This document shows positions 1-7,565 of a DNA stretch of 34,154 nt, piece after piece. The notes beneath the pieces were generated by a model that saw only the letters and a list, made by a program, of their open reading frames with translations, made no database searches and was not told the origin of the DNA. The DNA comes from Butyrivibrio sp. NC2007 (GTDB lineage: Bacteria > Bacillota > Clostridia > Lachnospirales > Lachnospiraceae): the NCBI RefSeq assembly GCF_000421405.1, contig NZ_ATWY01000026.1, positions 1 through 34,154 on the forward strand. Reading direction: 5' to 3'. Position 1 is the stretch's first letter, and each line of letters begins with the position of its first letter. The position numbers and the translations under genes were made by a program.

Positions 1-151
1 TGGCTAAGATAAATCTCATTATATCTGTAAACGACCATTTCTTAGTGCGGCAAAAATCCGTATTTGGGTTCCGGGTAAATAGCCAATGAACTCGGTCCAT
101 TTGATCAATAATTGACAGCAGCTTGTTTTTAACAGTTTTAGAATAGTTCAT
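1..151 (-). CDS. IS4-family transposase, N-terminal fragment (cut by window edge)
   Basis: Reading leftward from an ATG at 151, the frame stays open to the window edge and gives about 50 residues. The segment LFTRNPNTDFCRTKKWSF resembles the N-terminus of IS4-type DDE transposases, where a 'NP..DF.R.RK..F' block precedes the DNA-binding part. A GGAGGCAC ribosome binding site lies a few bases upstream of the ATG, which supports the start. The catalytic DDE residues would lie outside the window, so activity cannot be judged. It reads away from the neighbouring peptidase gene and probably marks the edge of an inserted element. The family call rests on a short segment; another DDE family is possible. 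Confidence 0.65.
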   Translation of the reverse strand, partial: MNYSKTVKNKLLSIIDQMDRVHWLFTRNPNTDFCRTKKWSFTDIMRFILA

Positions 152-191
152 TTAGTGCCTCCTTGAAAAAAGATTTGTCTTTAATTTCAAG

Positions 192-236
192 GGCCGCTTT
201 CGCTACTTCTAAATACAATTCGTAGCGAAAGCGGCC
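192..236. repeat. Perfect 15-bp inverted repeat (hairpin) upstream of the transposase
   Basis: GGCCGCTTTCGCTAC at 192-206 is matched exactly by its reverse complement at 222-236, with a 15-base loop. It lies 41 bases upstream of the transposase ATG. It has no strong T-run on either side, only CTTTTT a few bases away on the plus strand. It may be a structure in the insertion element that blocks read-through transcription into the transposase, or part of the element's end. The role is inference; the pairing is seen. Confidence 0.7.
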
Positions 237-271
237 GCACTTTTTCAGTCATCTGTCAACTATTTTTTAAT

Positions 272-312
272 AAAAAAAGACCTCTATACCATTTCTGATA
301 TAGAGATCTTAT
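272..312 (-). terminator. Rho-independent terminator of the symporter-peptidase operon
   Basis: On the minus strand AAGATCTCTATA pairs with TATAGAGGTCTT (one G-T wobble) around a short loop, followed by a run of T. It lies about 60 bases past the peptidase stop codon, in the correct orientation to end that transcript. Confidence 0.8.
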
Positions 313-369
313 TCCGTCATCTTATCTTAATGACATTGGGCAATAGCCGCATCCCTTTTTTATTTCTTT

Positions 370-1257
370 TTATTTTTTCTCGAAATGCTGATAGTCTTTC
401 GAATTATTCCAGTCTCCGCCCCATTTAAAGCCATGCTCCTTAAAGAGCTTATAAGCCAGATCGTTTTCATCAATCTTGTACGGGAATGAAGCTGATCTGT
501 CTGCATAGGCTTCACTACCTGCAGGTGATACATTTGTCGTACCATCCTTGTTATAGGTGATATAAGGGTTGTAGAAAGGATTTATGTCTATCGCACGTCC
601 GTAAGCATGGTTTGAAAGTCTTGTGGTTCCTTCAACCACTCTGTAGTTGAAACAGGAGGTATTATTTGCCAGCATGGATGCTGTGTCATCTCCTCCGTAT
701 TCATCCACCAGCTTTACACTTTCCAATTGATAATTGTTTGAATATAATTCGTAGAAAATCTCTACCATATCCTGGGCGAGAGCTTTATTACATATCAGCT
801 CGCCTTTCTGAGTCTCTCCGTTAAAATCTACATACATAAGGCCGACATACCTAAGCTCATCAAGTGGTACCGTGCAGTCAACTGGATAGGATATTCCTGA
901 GATACGCTTGAATACTTCATTGGTGATTGGCTCATAGTAAAATCCATCCATGTAGGTGATCCTCTCGGGTGACGGTTCAGGTTCCGGTTCGGGTTCAGGC
1001 TCCGGCTCTTCGACGATTTTAGGCTCAGGCTCCGCCTCTTCGATAACTTCCGGCTCTTTTGCTGGTACAGATTCCGCCTCTTTTACAGGCTCAGGCTCCT
1101 TAACTTCTTCTATAGTTGATGAAACAGCAGCTGCTTCCGGATTCTTTTTTGCATAGTCGGAAAGAGTTTCGCCTCTAGCAAGAAACCTTGCTCCAATGGC
1201 GGCAATGATGATAACTCCTGCCAGAAGTGCCAGTTCTTTTAAGTACTTGATGGTCAT
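370..1257 (-). CDS. Membrane-anchored M15-family peptidase (VanY-like D-Ala-D-Ala carboxypeptidase)
   Basis: This is a 295-residue cell-wall peptidase expected to trim peptidoglycan stem peptides outside the membrane. Residues 9-24 form one membrane segment or uncleaved signal anchor. Residues 51-98 are a Pro/Glu-rich spacer ending in an uninterrupted EP repeat, probably a rod that holds the enzyme away from the membrane. The catalytic domain covers about 110-295. It has the M15 zinc motif SNHAYGRAIDINP (His217 and Asp224) and the terminal DYQHFEK with the third ligand His291. The C-terminal layout fits the M15 subgroup that includes VanY-like carboxypeptidases and L-Ala-D-Glu endopeptidases; which bond is cut cannot be told. 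It starts 14 bases after the symporter gene, whose stop codon overlaps its GAGG ribosome binding site, so the two are probably co-transcribed. Confidence 0.85.
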   Translation of the reverse strand: MTIKYLKELALLAGVIIIAAIGARFLARGETLSDYAKKNPEAAAVSSTIEEVKEPEPVKEAESVPAKEPEVIEEAEPEPKIVEEPEPEPEPEPEPSPERITYMDGFYYEPITNEVFKRISGISYPVDCTVPLDELRYVGLMYVDFNGETQKGELICNKALAQDMVEIFYELYSNNYQLESVKLVDEYGGDDTASMLANNTSCFNYRVVEGTTRLSNHAYGRAIDINPFYNPYITYNKDGTTNVSPAGSEAYADRSASFPYKIDENDLAYKLFKEHGFKWGGDWNNSKDYQHFEKK

Positions 1258-1271
1258 GTTGTTTGATTACC

Positions 1272-2921
1272 TCAGCTGTTATATTTTTCATGGTCCAGTA
1301 GACCTTCGTTACTTGCGACAATTACCGCAGTAGCCATGTCTCCTGTAGTATTGGACATTGTATCGGCCATGTCAAGAATAGGATTGATGGCTATGATAAG
1401 GCCCAGCGCTTCGATTGGAATATTAAGAGATTCCGCTACAACGCCAAGGCAGATGAATGCGCATCCGGGAACGCCCGGTGCTCCAAGAGAGAGCATTATG
1501 ATGGTGAATGTGAGGGAAATAAGCGAAGGCAGGTCAACAACGATGCCATAGGCTTTTGCCAAAAACAGCCCGATTATGGTCAGGTAAAGACATACACCAT
1601 CCATGTTAATGGTTGCTCCGAGAGGGATAGAGAAATTGGCAACCTTCGGTGATACGCCCAGCTTCTCGGTGCAGATTCTCATGTTTGTCGGCATGGCTGC
1701 TGAGCTGGAAGACAAAGTTAGGCTGGTAAAAATACCCTCCTTGTCGTTTTTGAAAAATTTAAGAGGATTGAGCCTGCCGATAACAAGGATCAGAAGTCCA
1801 TATATGCACATCATGCAAAGGATGGCACCTGTATGCGTCAGTGTGACGCTGAGTATTGAAAGAAGCGAATCTCCGCCAAGATTGATAACAAGGAGTGATA
1901 TTGAAACAAAAGCTGCAAGCGGAATAAATCTGGTTATCAGAGTTGTTATGGTCAAAAACAGTGTGTTAAGGGCGTCAAAAAGCTCTTTTAACATAGAAGA
2001 GTACTTGCCTACCATTCCGACAGAGATTCCGCAGAGCATAGCCAGGAAGATCAGTTGAAGGGTATCGGATTCAAGGAATGGAGACAGGAAGTTGGAAGGC
2101 ACTATATTCATAAGCGTTGACATTATGGATGTATCCACGGAAGTGTCCACGCTTACTGCCTGAGTGGTGATTCCTGAACTCAGCGCAAAGCCGAATTCTC
2201 CGGGCTGTACCAGGTGAAAGATACCAATGCCCAAAAGAACAGCGATGACCGTGGTCAGAAGATACATGGATATGACACGGCTGCCTATCTTGCCTACTTC
2301 CGAGAGATTCGTAAACTGTGAGAAGCAGGAGACAATGGAGAAGAATACCACAGGAGCAATAATTATCCTTATGGCATGCATGAATACGATCTTGATAGGC
2401 TCTAATACGTAGGTGCAGAGCGTAGTGTTAACGGATTCAGGGAAAAGAAATTTCGCAAGAAATCCAAATGCCAGACCAAGGAAAAGTGCATAAATGGCGG
2501 AGTTGTTGAGCTTTTGCTCCGACTGACCGGCAACTATCCTGACATGGTTAATATTGTTTTTGTTTCTGTATTTGAAATTTTCACCGAAGGAGCGCAGAAG
2601 TACGGCGCGGATGGCACTGACGCTGGCATCTTCGCTAAGGTCATCTTCATCAGAATAGGGAGAAAACTCCTCACCCTTCATGGACATGTTCACGCTGGTT
2701 TCGCCAAAGAATTGTCTGACCTGGATCTTTAGATCGGTATTGGCCGGAGCGTGCTTTAGAAGGTCTGCTATTATCTCCTCGGAGATAAGTAAGGTTTTTT
2801 GAATGAATTTTTTGCCGACAGACATCTGAATCAGGCTGCTTTCAATAAAGCCCATTACGTCAGACATAAAGGTGCAACTGCCTGAATTATAAAAAGCTGA
2901 CGTGTTTCTGATCATTTTCAT
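1272..2921 (-). CDS. DAACS-family cation symporter with N-terminal ATPase-like domain
   Basis: This 549-residue protein has two parts. Residues about 140-549 are a dicarboxylate/amino-acid:cation symporter (SDF family). Visible marks are the serine-rich SSSSAAMP (404-411), INMDG (438-442), the APGVPG loop (481-486) and the helix-8 motif ILDMADTMSNTTGD (515-528). Residues about 20-130 precede the usual start of the family and contain LLISEEIIADLLKHA, then a beta-rich stretch with KGEEFSP. This resembles a worn-down histidine-kinase/RsbW-type ATPase fold, so the protein looks like a fusion. In helix 8 the position of GltPh Arg397, which binds the substrate side-chain carboxylate, is Asp520, and the NMDGT threonine is valine. 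A simple aspartate/glutamate substrate is therefore unlikely. The ATG at 2921 is preceded by GGAAAGGA; a second ATG two codons later is possible. Confidence 0.85.
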   Translation of the reverse strand: MKMIRNTSAFYNSGSCTFMSDVMGFIESSLIQMSVGKKFIQKTLLISEEIIADLLKHAPANTDLKIQVRQFFGETSVNMSMKGEEFSPYSDEDDLSEDASVSAIRAVLLRSFGENFKYRNKNNINHVRIVAGQSEQKLNNSAIYALFLGLAFGFLAKFLFPESVNTTLCTYVLEPIKIVFMHAIRIIIAPVVFFSIVSCFSQFTNLSEVGKIGSRVISMYLLTTVIAVLLGIGIFHLVQPGEFGFALSSGITTQAVSVDTSVDTSIMSTLMNIVPSNFLSPFLESDTLQLIFLAMLCGISVGMVGKYSSMLKELFDALNTLFLTITTLITRFIPLAAFVSISLLVINLGGDSLLSILSVTLTHTGAILCMMCIYGLLILVIGRLNPLKFFKNDKEGIFTSLTLSSSSAAMPTNMRICTEKLGVSPKVANFSIPLGATINMDGVCLYLTIIGLFLAKAYGIVVDLPSLISLTFTIIMLSLGAPGVPGCAFICLGVVAESLNIPIEALGLIIAINPILDMADTMSNTTGDMATAVIVASNEGLLDHEKYNS

Positions 2922-2971
2922 TAAACCGCAGGTCCTTTCCGTTTAGTCCGTGATCGCAATCACATATAAAA

Positions 2972-2980
2972 ATTATATCA
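2972..2980 (-). promoter_or_regulatory. Extended -10 promoter for the symporter-peptidase operon
   Basis: On the minus strand the sequence is TGATATAAT, a perfect -10 box with the TGn extension, about 50 bases before the symporter ATG. No convincing -35 box is visible, which is common for extended -10 promoters. Confidence 0.6.
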
Positions 2981-3037
2981 TGCAAAAAGCGCTTAAAGTT
3001 GTATTATCCCCTGAAATCTAGTAAAATTAGCACTGTT

Positions 3038-3892
3038 ATGAAGAAGATGATTCGCACAGATAAACTTGTATTTGAATATATAAGGCGTGACGAGGAAGGC
3101 AATGTTGAGGGCATCACAAGAGCCATTGACGATGTCAATCTTTCTGTGGAGCCCGGGCAGTTTATTGCCATTTTGGGTCACAACGGCTCCGGAAAGTCAA
3201 CGCTTGCCAAGCATTTCAATGCACTGCTCTACCCGACAGAGGGCGAGGTCTATGTGGATGGAATGCTGACTGAGGATGATGAGCACCTTTGGGATGTCAG
3301 ACAGGAAGCGGGAATGATATTCCAGAATCCGGACAACCAGATCATCGGTCAGATTGTTGAAGAGGATGTCGGCTTTGGACCTGAGAACATGGGTGTTCCC
3401 ACTGAGGAAATCTGGGAGAGAGTTGATGAGAGCTTAAAGGCTGTCCGTATGGACAAGTTCAGAAAGTCATCACCCAATCATCTGTCAGGTGGTCAGAAGC
3501 AGAGAGTATCCATAGCCGGCGTCATCGCAATGCACCCCAAGTGCATTATCATGGATGAGCCCACGGCCATGCTTGATCCCAACGGCAGAAAGGAAGTAAT
3601 AAGAGCTGCCAGGGGACTCAACCAGGTAGAGGGCATCACAGTTATTCTTATAACTCACTACATGGAAGAGGTTGTGGATGCGGACAAGGTCTTTGTCATG
3701 GACAAGGGCAAGGTTGTCATGGAGGGAACTCCGAGGGAGATCTTTGCTCAGGTGGACAAGCTTAAGGCGCTTAAACTTGGCGTTCCGCAGGTTACACTCC
3801 TTGCGCATGAACTTAGAAAGAGCGGTGTTCCACTTCCTAATCCTATCCTTACGAGAAAAGAGCTTGTGGAGGCTTTAAAAGCATGTCGATAA
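3038..3892 (+). CDS. ecfA1: ECF transporter ATPase EcfA1
   Basis: First ATPase of the energy-coupling factor module that drives vitamin and metal uptake with interchangeable substrate-binding S proteins. Counted from the ATG at 3038 the protein is 284 residues. It carries Walker [10 protein letters not shown] (47-55), Q-loop FQNPDNQ, signature LSGGQKQRV (149-157), Walker B CIIMDEP and switch ITHYM. A TTG at 2999 would add 13 residues, but [12 protein letters not shown] is the natural family start. It is first in the run ecfA1-ecfA2-ecfT-truA. No S-component gene is present, so the module probably serves S proteins encoded elsewhere (group II ECF). Confidence 0.93.
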   Translation: MKKMIRTDKLVFEYIRRDEEGNVEGITRAIDDVNLSVEPGQFIAILGHNGSGKSTLAKHFNALLYPTEGEVYVDGMLTEDDEHLWDVRQEAGMIFQNPDNQIIGQIVEEDVGFGPENMGVPTEEIWERVDESLKAVRMDKFRKSSPNHLSGGQKQRVSIAGVIAMHPKCIIMDEPTAMLDPNGRKEVIRAARGLNQVEGITVILITHYMEEVVDADKVFVMDKGKVVMEGTPREIFAQVDKLKALKLGVPQVTLLAHELRKSGVPLPNPILTRKELVEALKACR

Positions 3893-4731
3893 TGCTAAAT
3901 CATGTCAATTACATATATGACGAAGACACTGCCATGGCCAGCGCAGCTCTTATTGATGTTTCACTGAAGATCCCGGATGGCCAGTTCATCGGACTTATCG
4001 GACACACAGGGTCAGGTAAGTCAACGCTGATACAGCATATGAACGGTCTTGTTAAGCCTTCAAGCGGTCAGGTTTTCTTTAACAATGAAGATATCAATGA
4101 CAAGGACTACGACAAGAAAAAGCTAAGAGCCAAGGTGGGGCTGGTCTTCCAGTATCCGGAGCATCAGCTCTTTGAATCAGACTGCTTTAAGGATGTGTGT
4201 TTTGGCCCCAAGAACCTGGGACTTCCCCAGAAGGAAGTTGAGCTTAGGGCTTATGAGGCCTTAAAACAGGTGGGCTTTGATGATGATTATTTCTATCAGT
4301 CCCCTTTTGATCTGTCGGGAGGACAAAAGAGAAGAGTCGCCATCGCAGGTGTTCTGGCTATGAAACCCCAGATTCTGATCCTTGATGAACCTACAGCAGG
4401 CCTTGATCCCAAGGGCCGTGAAGATATACTCAACTTGATATCGGACCTCCATAAGACCATGGGCATCACCATTATCCTTGTGAGCCACAGCATGGAGGAT
4501 GTTGCGGATTACGTTGAGAGGATCATCGTAATGAACAAGGGCAGGGTTGCATTTGACGCGGAGCCCAGAGAGGTCTTTTCCCATTATAAAGAACTAGAGG
4601 AGATCGGACTTGCTGCGCCTCAGGTGACCTACTGCATGCAGGAATTGAAGGCTGCGGGCTTTGATGTAAGTACCGATATAACAACCCTGGAAGAAGCAAA
4701 AAAAGAGATTTTAAAGGCGCTTGGTAAATAA
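3883..4731 (+). CDS. ecfA2: ECF transporter ATPase EcfA2
   Basis: Second ATPase of the ECF module, 282 residues, expected to pair with EcfA1 under the membrane protein EcfT. Motifs are Walker [10 protein letters not shown] (40-48), Q-loop FQYPEHQ, signature LSGGQKRRV, Walker [12 protein letters not shown] and switch VSHSM. It overlaps the end of ecfA1 by 10 bases, which implies translational coupling. An ATG three codons in (3892), sharing bases with the ecfA1 TAA, is an equally possible start. [10 protein letters not shown] after Walker A is typical of EcfA2 rather than EcfA1. Confidence 0.93.
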   Translation: MSIMLNHVNYIYDEDTAMASAALIDVSLKIPDGQFIGLIGHTGSGKSTLIQHMNGLVKPSSGQVFFNNEDINDKDYDKKKLRAKVGLVFQYPEHQLFESDCFKDVCFGPKNLGLPQKEVELRAYEALKQVGFDDDYFYQSPFDLSGGQKRRVAIAGVLAMKPQILILDEPTAGLDPKGREDILNLISDLHKTMGITIILVSHSMEDVADYVERIIVMNKGRVAFDAEPREVFSHYKELEEIGLAAPQVTYCMQELKAAGFDVSTDITTLEEAKKEILKALGK

Positions 4732-5537
4732 TGCTTAGAGATATTACGCTGGGACAATATTATAGGACGGAATCGGTGATCCACTCCCTTGACCCTAGAG
4801 TTAAGATCGTGGGAACCTTCTCCTTTATTATTTCCCTGTTTCTGGTGAAAAATTTCATAGGATATGTCATTGCGGCACTTTTTTTGTGCGTGTGCATAAA
4901 GCTTTCAAATGTGCCTCCAAAATTCATTTTTAGGGGCATGAGAGCGATCTTTTTCCTGCTGCTCATAACTATGGTGTTCAACCTGTTTTTGACGCCGGGA
5001 GAGCCTCTGGTGAGCTTTTGGAAGATTAAGATCACGAAAGAGGGAATAAGGCTTGCGATCATGATGGGAGTAAGGCTTGTGTTCCTCATCACCGGATCGT
5101 CGCTGATGACGCTGACAACAACGCCCAACTACCTTACGGACGGCCTTGAGGACCTTCTCAAGCCTCTTAAGAAGATCAGGGTTCCGGTCCACGAGATTTC
5201 AATGATGATGTCTATTGCCCTCAGATTTATCCCGATTCTCATGGAGGAGACGGACAAGATCATGAAGGCGCAGATGGCAAGAGGAGCGGATTTCGAGAGC
5301 GGATCCATCATGAACAGGGCAAAGAGCCTGGTTCCGCTGCTGGTACCACTGTTTATTTCGGCCTTCAGAAGAGCCAACGACCTTGCAATGGCCATGGAAG
5401 CCAGGTGCTATCGAGGTGGAGAGGGCAGGACCAAGATGAAGCCTCTTGTTTATAAGAGGATTGATATCATCGCACTTGCAGTGATCTTTGGATATGTAGT
5501 CTGCTGCTTGGTTTTTGGCAGAATCCTTTTTAGATAA
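4731..5537 (+). CDS. ecfT: ECF transporter transmembrane protein EcfT
   Basis: Membrane scaffold of the ECF module, 268 residues, linking the two ATPases to the S component. Hydrophobic segments lie at about 28-60, 70-90, 105-130 and 245-265. The two coupling-helix motifs that contact the ATPases are visible as AQMARGADF (ARG at 183-185) and AMEARCYRGG (ARC at 224-226); the Cys variant of the second motif is common. The ATG overlaps the ecfA2 stop in a TAATG junction, so the three genes are one translation-coupled unit. Confidence 0.93.
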   Translation: MLRDITLGQYYRTESVIHSLDPRVKIVGTFSFIISLFLVKNFIGYVIAALFLCVCIKLSNVPPKFIFRGMRAIFFLLLITMVFNLFLTPGEPLVSFWKIKITKEGIRLAIMMGVRLVFLITGSSLMTLTTTPNYLTDGLEDLLKPLKKIRVPVHEISMMMSIALRFIPILMEETDKIMKAQMARGADFESGSIMNRAKSLVPLLVPLFISAFRRANDLAMAMEARCYRGGEGRTKMKPLVYKRIDIIALAVIFGYVVCCLVFGRILFR

Positions 5538-5554
5538 CTTTGGAAAAAGAGCTG

Positions 5555-6343
5555 ATGAGCGAAAAAAGACGCGCCATGCTGGTGGTGTCCTATGACGGAA
5601 CAGCCTACAATGGCTGGGCACTTCAGACCAGCACTCACAATACAATTGAAGAGATGCTAAACCGTGCTATACACGGCCTTACGGGCGAGGAAGTACAGGT
5701 GATAGGTGCCAGCAGAACAGATGCAGGAGTCCACGCCTATGGGAACATTGCAGTTTTTGATACTGCCAGTTCCATTCCGGGAGAGAAATTCTCTTTTGCC
5801 CTAAATCACATACTTCCGGACGACATACGAGTGGTGGAGTCAAGAGATGTTGCTGCAGACTTTCATCCAAGGCACTGCGATACCGAGAAGACCTACGAGT
5901 ATCGCGTTCTCAACACCCGGTTTGAAATTCCGGTGAAAAGACATTACACCTATCATTTCAGTATGCCTCTTGATGTGGAGGTGATGCAGGAAGCAGGGAG
6001 TTACCTGGTGGGAGAGCACGATTTTACGAGCTTTTGCAATGTTCAGTCACAGGCGCTTACACATGTGCGCATCATTAAGGATGTCAAGGTAAGGCGAGAG
6101 GGCGACGAGGTCATCATATCGGTGACGGGTAACGGATTCCTCTACAACATGGTGAGGATCATTGCCGGGACACTTCTGCAGATTGGAAGGGGCAAGGGTA
6201 AGCCTTCGGATATAGCAGATATGCTTAATGCAAAAGACAGATCGGCAGCAGGACCTACAGCTCCTCCTCAGGGTCTTTTCCTGATGGAGTACAAGTTCTT
6301 GGATGGAATCCCGGGACCTTTGGAAGATTCAAATAATTGTTGA
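5555..6343 (+). CDS. truA: tRNA pseudouridine synthase A
   Basis: Converts uridine to pseudouridine at positions 38-40 of the tRNA anticodon arm. The protein is 262 residues from the ATG at 5555. The catalytic Asp is in GASRTDAGVHA (Asp56), with LVVSYDGTAYNGW near the N-terminus and GNGFLYNMVRIIAGTL near the C-terminus, all standard for TruA. A TTG at 5540 would add five residues, but a GGAAAAAGAG site fits the ATG better. It lies 17 bases after ecfT, in the usual Firmicute position between the ECF module and rplM. The -35 box of the next promoter overlaps its stop codon. Confidence 0.93.
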   Translation: MSEKRRAMLVVSYDGTAYNGWALQTSTHNTIEEMLNRAIHGLTGEEVQVIGASRTDAGVHAYGNIAVFDTASSIPGEKFSFALNHILPDDIRVVESRDVAADFHPRHCDTEKTYEYRVLNTRFEIPVKRHYTYHFSMPLDVEVMQEAGSYLVGEHDFTSFCNVQSQALTHVRIIKDVKVRREGDEVIISVTGNGFLYNMVRIIAGTLLQIGRGKGKPSDIADMLNAKDRSAAGPTAPPQGLFLMEYKFLDGIPGPLEDSNNC

Positions 6344-6369
6344 CAAATAATGGCAAATAGTCATATAAT
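6340..6369 (+). promoter_or_regulatory. Consensus sigma-A promoter for rplM-rpsI
   Basis: TTGACA at 6340-6345 and TATAAT at 6364-6369 are both perfect consensus boxes, with an 18-base spacer. The -35 box overlaps the truA stop codon (TGA at 6341-6343). Transcription should begin near 6376, leaving a leader of about 160 bases before rplM. Confidence 0.85.
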
Positions 6370-6375
6370 ATCTTA

Positions 6376-6523
6376 CTGTGTGACGTAGTATAACTATGTC
6401 CTCATTTAAGCTAAGTGGCATATTGATGTCCCGGTAAGCCTCAATATGTTCATATACTGCACAATCAGGTGAAGGGTTGCGCAGAGGAGTAACAAATTTT
6501 AAGTAATTGTTCTAATCTGGTAA
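6376..6523 (+). ncRNA. Structured 5' leader of rplM (L13-leader type, candidate)
   Basis: The leader contains two clear hairpins: GACGTAG/CTATGTC (6382-6400, one G-T wobble, 5-base loop) and a perfect 8-bp CATATTGA/TCAATATG (6419-6448, 14-base loop). These are followed by the unpaired GTTGCGCAGAGGAGTAAC. Firmicute rplM genes often carry an autoregulatory L13 leader RNA (Rfam L13_leader), and position and structure agree with that. I could not run the covariance model, so the family assignment is inference. Confidence 0.5.
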
Positions 6524-6536
6524 TGGAGGAAACACA

Positions 6537-6965
6537 ATGAAAACATTTATGCCTAGTGCAACTACAGTAGAGAGAAAGTGGTATGTAGTTGATGCTACTG
6601 ATATGACACTTGGACGTCTTGCTTCTAACGTTGCAAACGTACTTAGAGGTAAGAACAAGCCTATTTACACACCAAACATCGACACAGGTGATTTCGTAAT
6701 CGTAATCAACGCTGATAAGATCAAAGTATCAGGTAAGAAGCTTGATCAGAAGATGTATTGGCACCACACAGATTATGTTGGACATCACAAGGAGTTCTCA
6801 CTTCGTCAGATGCTTGAGACACACCCTGAGAGAGTTGTTGAGCACGCTGTTAAGGGAATGCTTCCTAAGGGATCTCTTGGAAGAGATATGTACAGCAAGC
6901 TCCATGTATATGCAGGTGCTGAGCACCCACACGCAGCTCAGAAGCCTGAAGTATTAACATTTTAA
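6537..6965 (+). CDS. rplM: 50S ribosomal protein L13
   Basis: Ribosomal protein of the large subunit, 142 residues, the normal bacterial length. Typical blocks are [16 protein letters not shown] near the start, [18 protein letters not shown] in the middle, and [19 protein letters not shown] with a final [14 protein letters not shown] lies about 9 bases before the ATG. It is co-transcribed with rpsI 26 bases downstream, as in most Firmicutes. Codon use is that of a highly expressed gene. Confidence 0.98.
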   Translation: MKTFMPSATTVERKWYVVDATDMTLGRLASNVANVLRGKNKPIYTPNIDTGDFVIVINADKIKVSGKKLDQKMYWHHTDYVGHHKEFSLRQMLETHPERVVEHAVKGMLPKGSLGRDMYSKLHVYAGAEHPHAAQKPEVLTF

Positions 6966-6991
6966 TCGGGTAGTCGAAAGGAGAATCTAAA

Positions 6992-7390
6992 ATGGCAAAG
7001 TCAGCTAATTACTACGGAACAGGTAGAAGAAAAAAGTCAATCGCTAGAGTATACCTTGTATCCGGAAATGGAAATATAACAATCAACAAGAGACCTATCG
7101 ATGAGTATTTTGGTCTTGAGACTCTTAAGGTTATCGTTCGTCAGCCTCTCGTAGCTACAGAGACAACAGACAAGTTCGATGTTGTTGTAACTGTTAAGGG
7201 TGGCGGAACAACAGGCCAGGCCGGTGCTATCAGACACGGCATTTCAAGAGCTCTTCTTCAGGCTGATTCAGATGAGTACAGACCTGTTCTTAAGAAGGCC
7301 GGATACCTTACAAGAGATCCTCGTATGAAGGAGAGAAAGAAATACGGTCTCAAGAAGGCTCGTAGAGCTCCTCAGTTCTCAAAGAGATAA
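6992..7390 (+). CDS. rpsI: 30S ribosomal protein S9
   Basis: Small-subunit ribosomal protein, 132 residues. It has the family N-terminal [16 protein letters not shown], the [19 protein letters not shown] block, and the basic tail [12 protein letters not shown] that reaches the ribosomal P-site tRNA. AAAGGAG precedes the ATG. It is second in the rplM-rpsI unit, closed by a strong terminator just downstream. Confidence 0.98.
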   Translation: MAKSANYYGTGRRKKSIARVYLVSGNGNITINKRPIDEYFGLETLKVIVRQPLVATETTDKFDVVVTVKGGGTTGQAGAIRHGISRALLQADSDEYRPVLKKAGYLTRDPRMKERKKYGLKKARRAPQFSKR

Positions 7391-7414
7391 TCATCTGCTA
7401 TTGCAGATCACAGA

Positions 7415-7445
7415 AGACTCGGTACATTGTACCGGGTCTTTTTTT
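7415..7445 (+). terminator. Rho-independent terminator after rpsI
   Basis: AGACTCGGTAC pairs with GTACCGGGTCT (one wobble) around a 2-3 base loop, followed by eight T. It lies 25 bases after the rpsI stop. Confidence 0.92.
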
Positions 7446-7456
7446 ACGCGTGAAAA

Positions 7457-7488
7457 ATGGTCCCTAACCCCCCGTCCCCAGGGACCAT
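7457..7488. repeat. Short GTCCCC-type palindrome (locus A)
   Basis: ATGGTCCCT (7457-7465) pairs perfectly with AGGGACCAT (7480-7488) around a 14-base C-rich loop. The right part, CCGTCCCCAGGGACCAT, is identical to the right end of the large palindrome at 26908-27077. This copy therefore looks like a deletion derivative of the outer unit of that element. It lies between the rpsI terminator and the promoter region of the next gene. Confidence 0.75.
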
Positions 7489-7565
7489 TAAATATTTATA
7501 AAATCCCTTTTTATTTAACGGTTTTACGGTTATTATTAATATATTCAGGAGGATTATAAAAAGGG

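Noticed and set aside
956..1156. Plus-strand frame rich in Gly-Ser repeats
   Set aside because: It is the reverse reading of the Glu-Pro repeat of the minus-strand peptidase, with no ribosome binding site.
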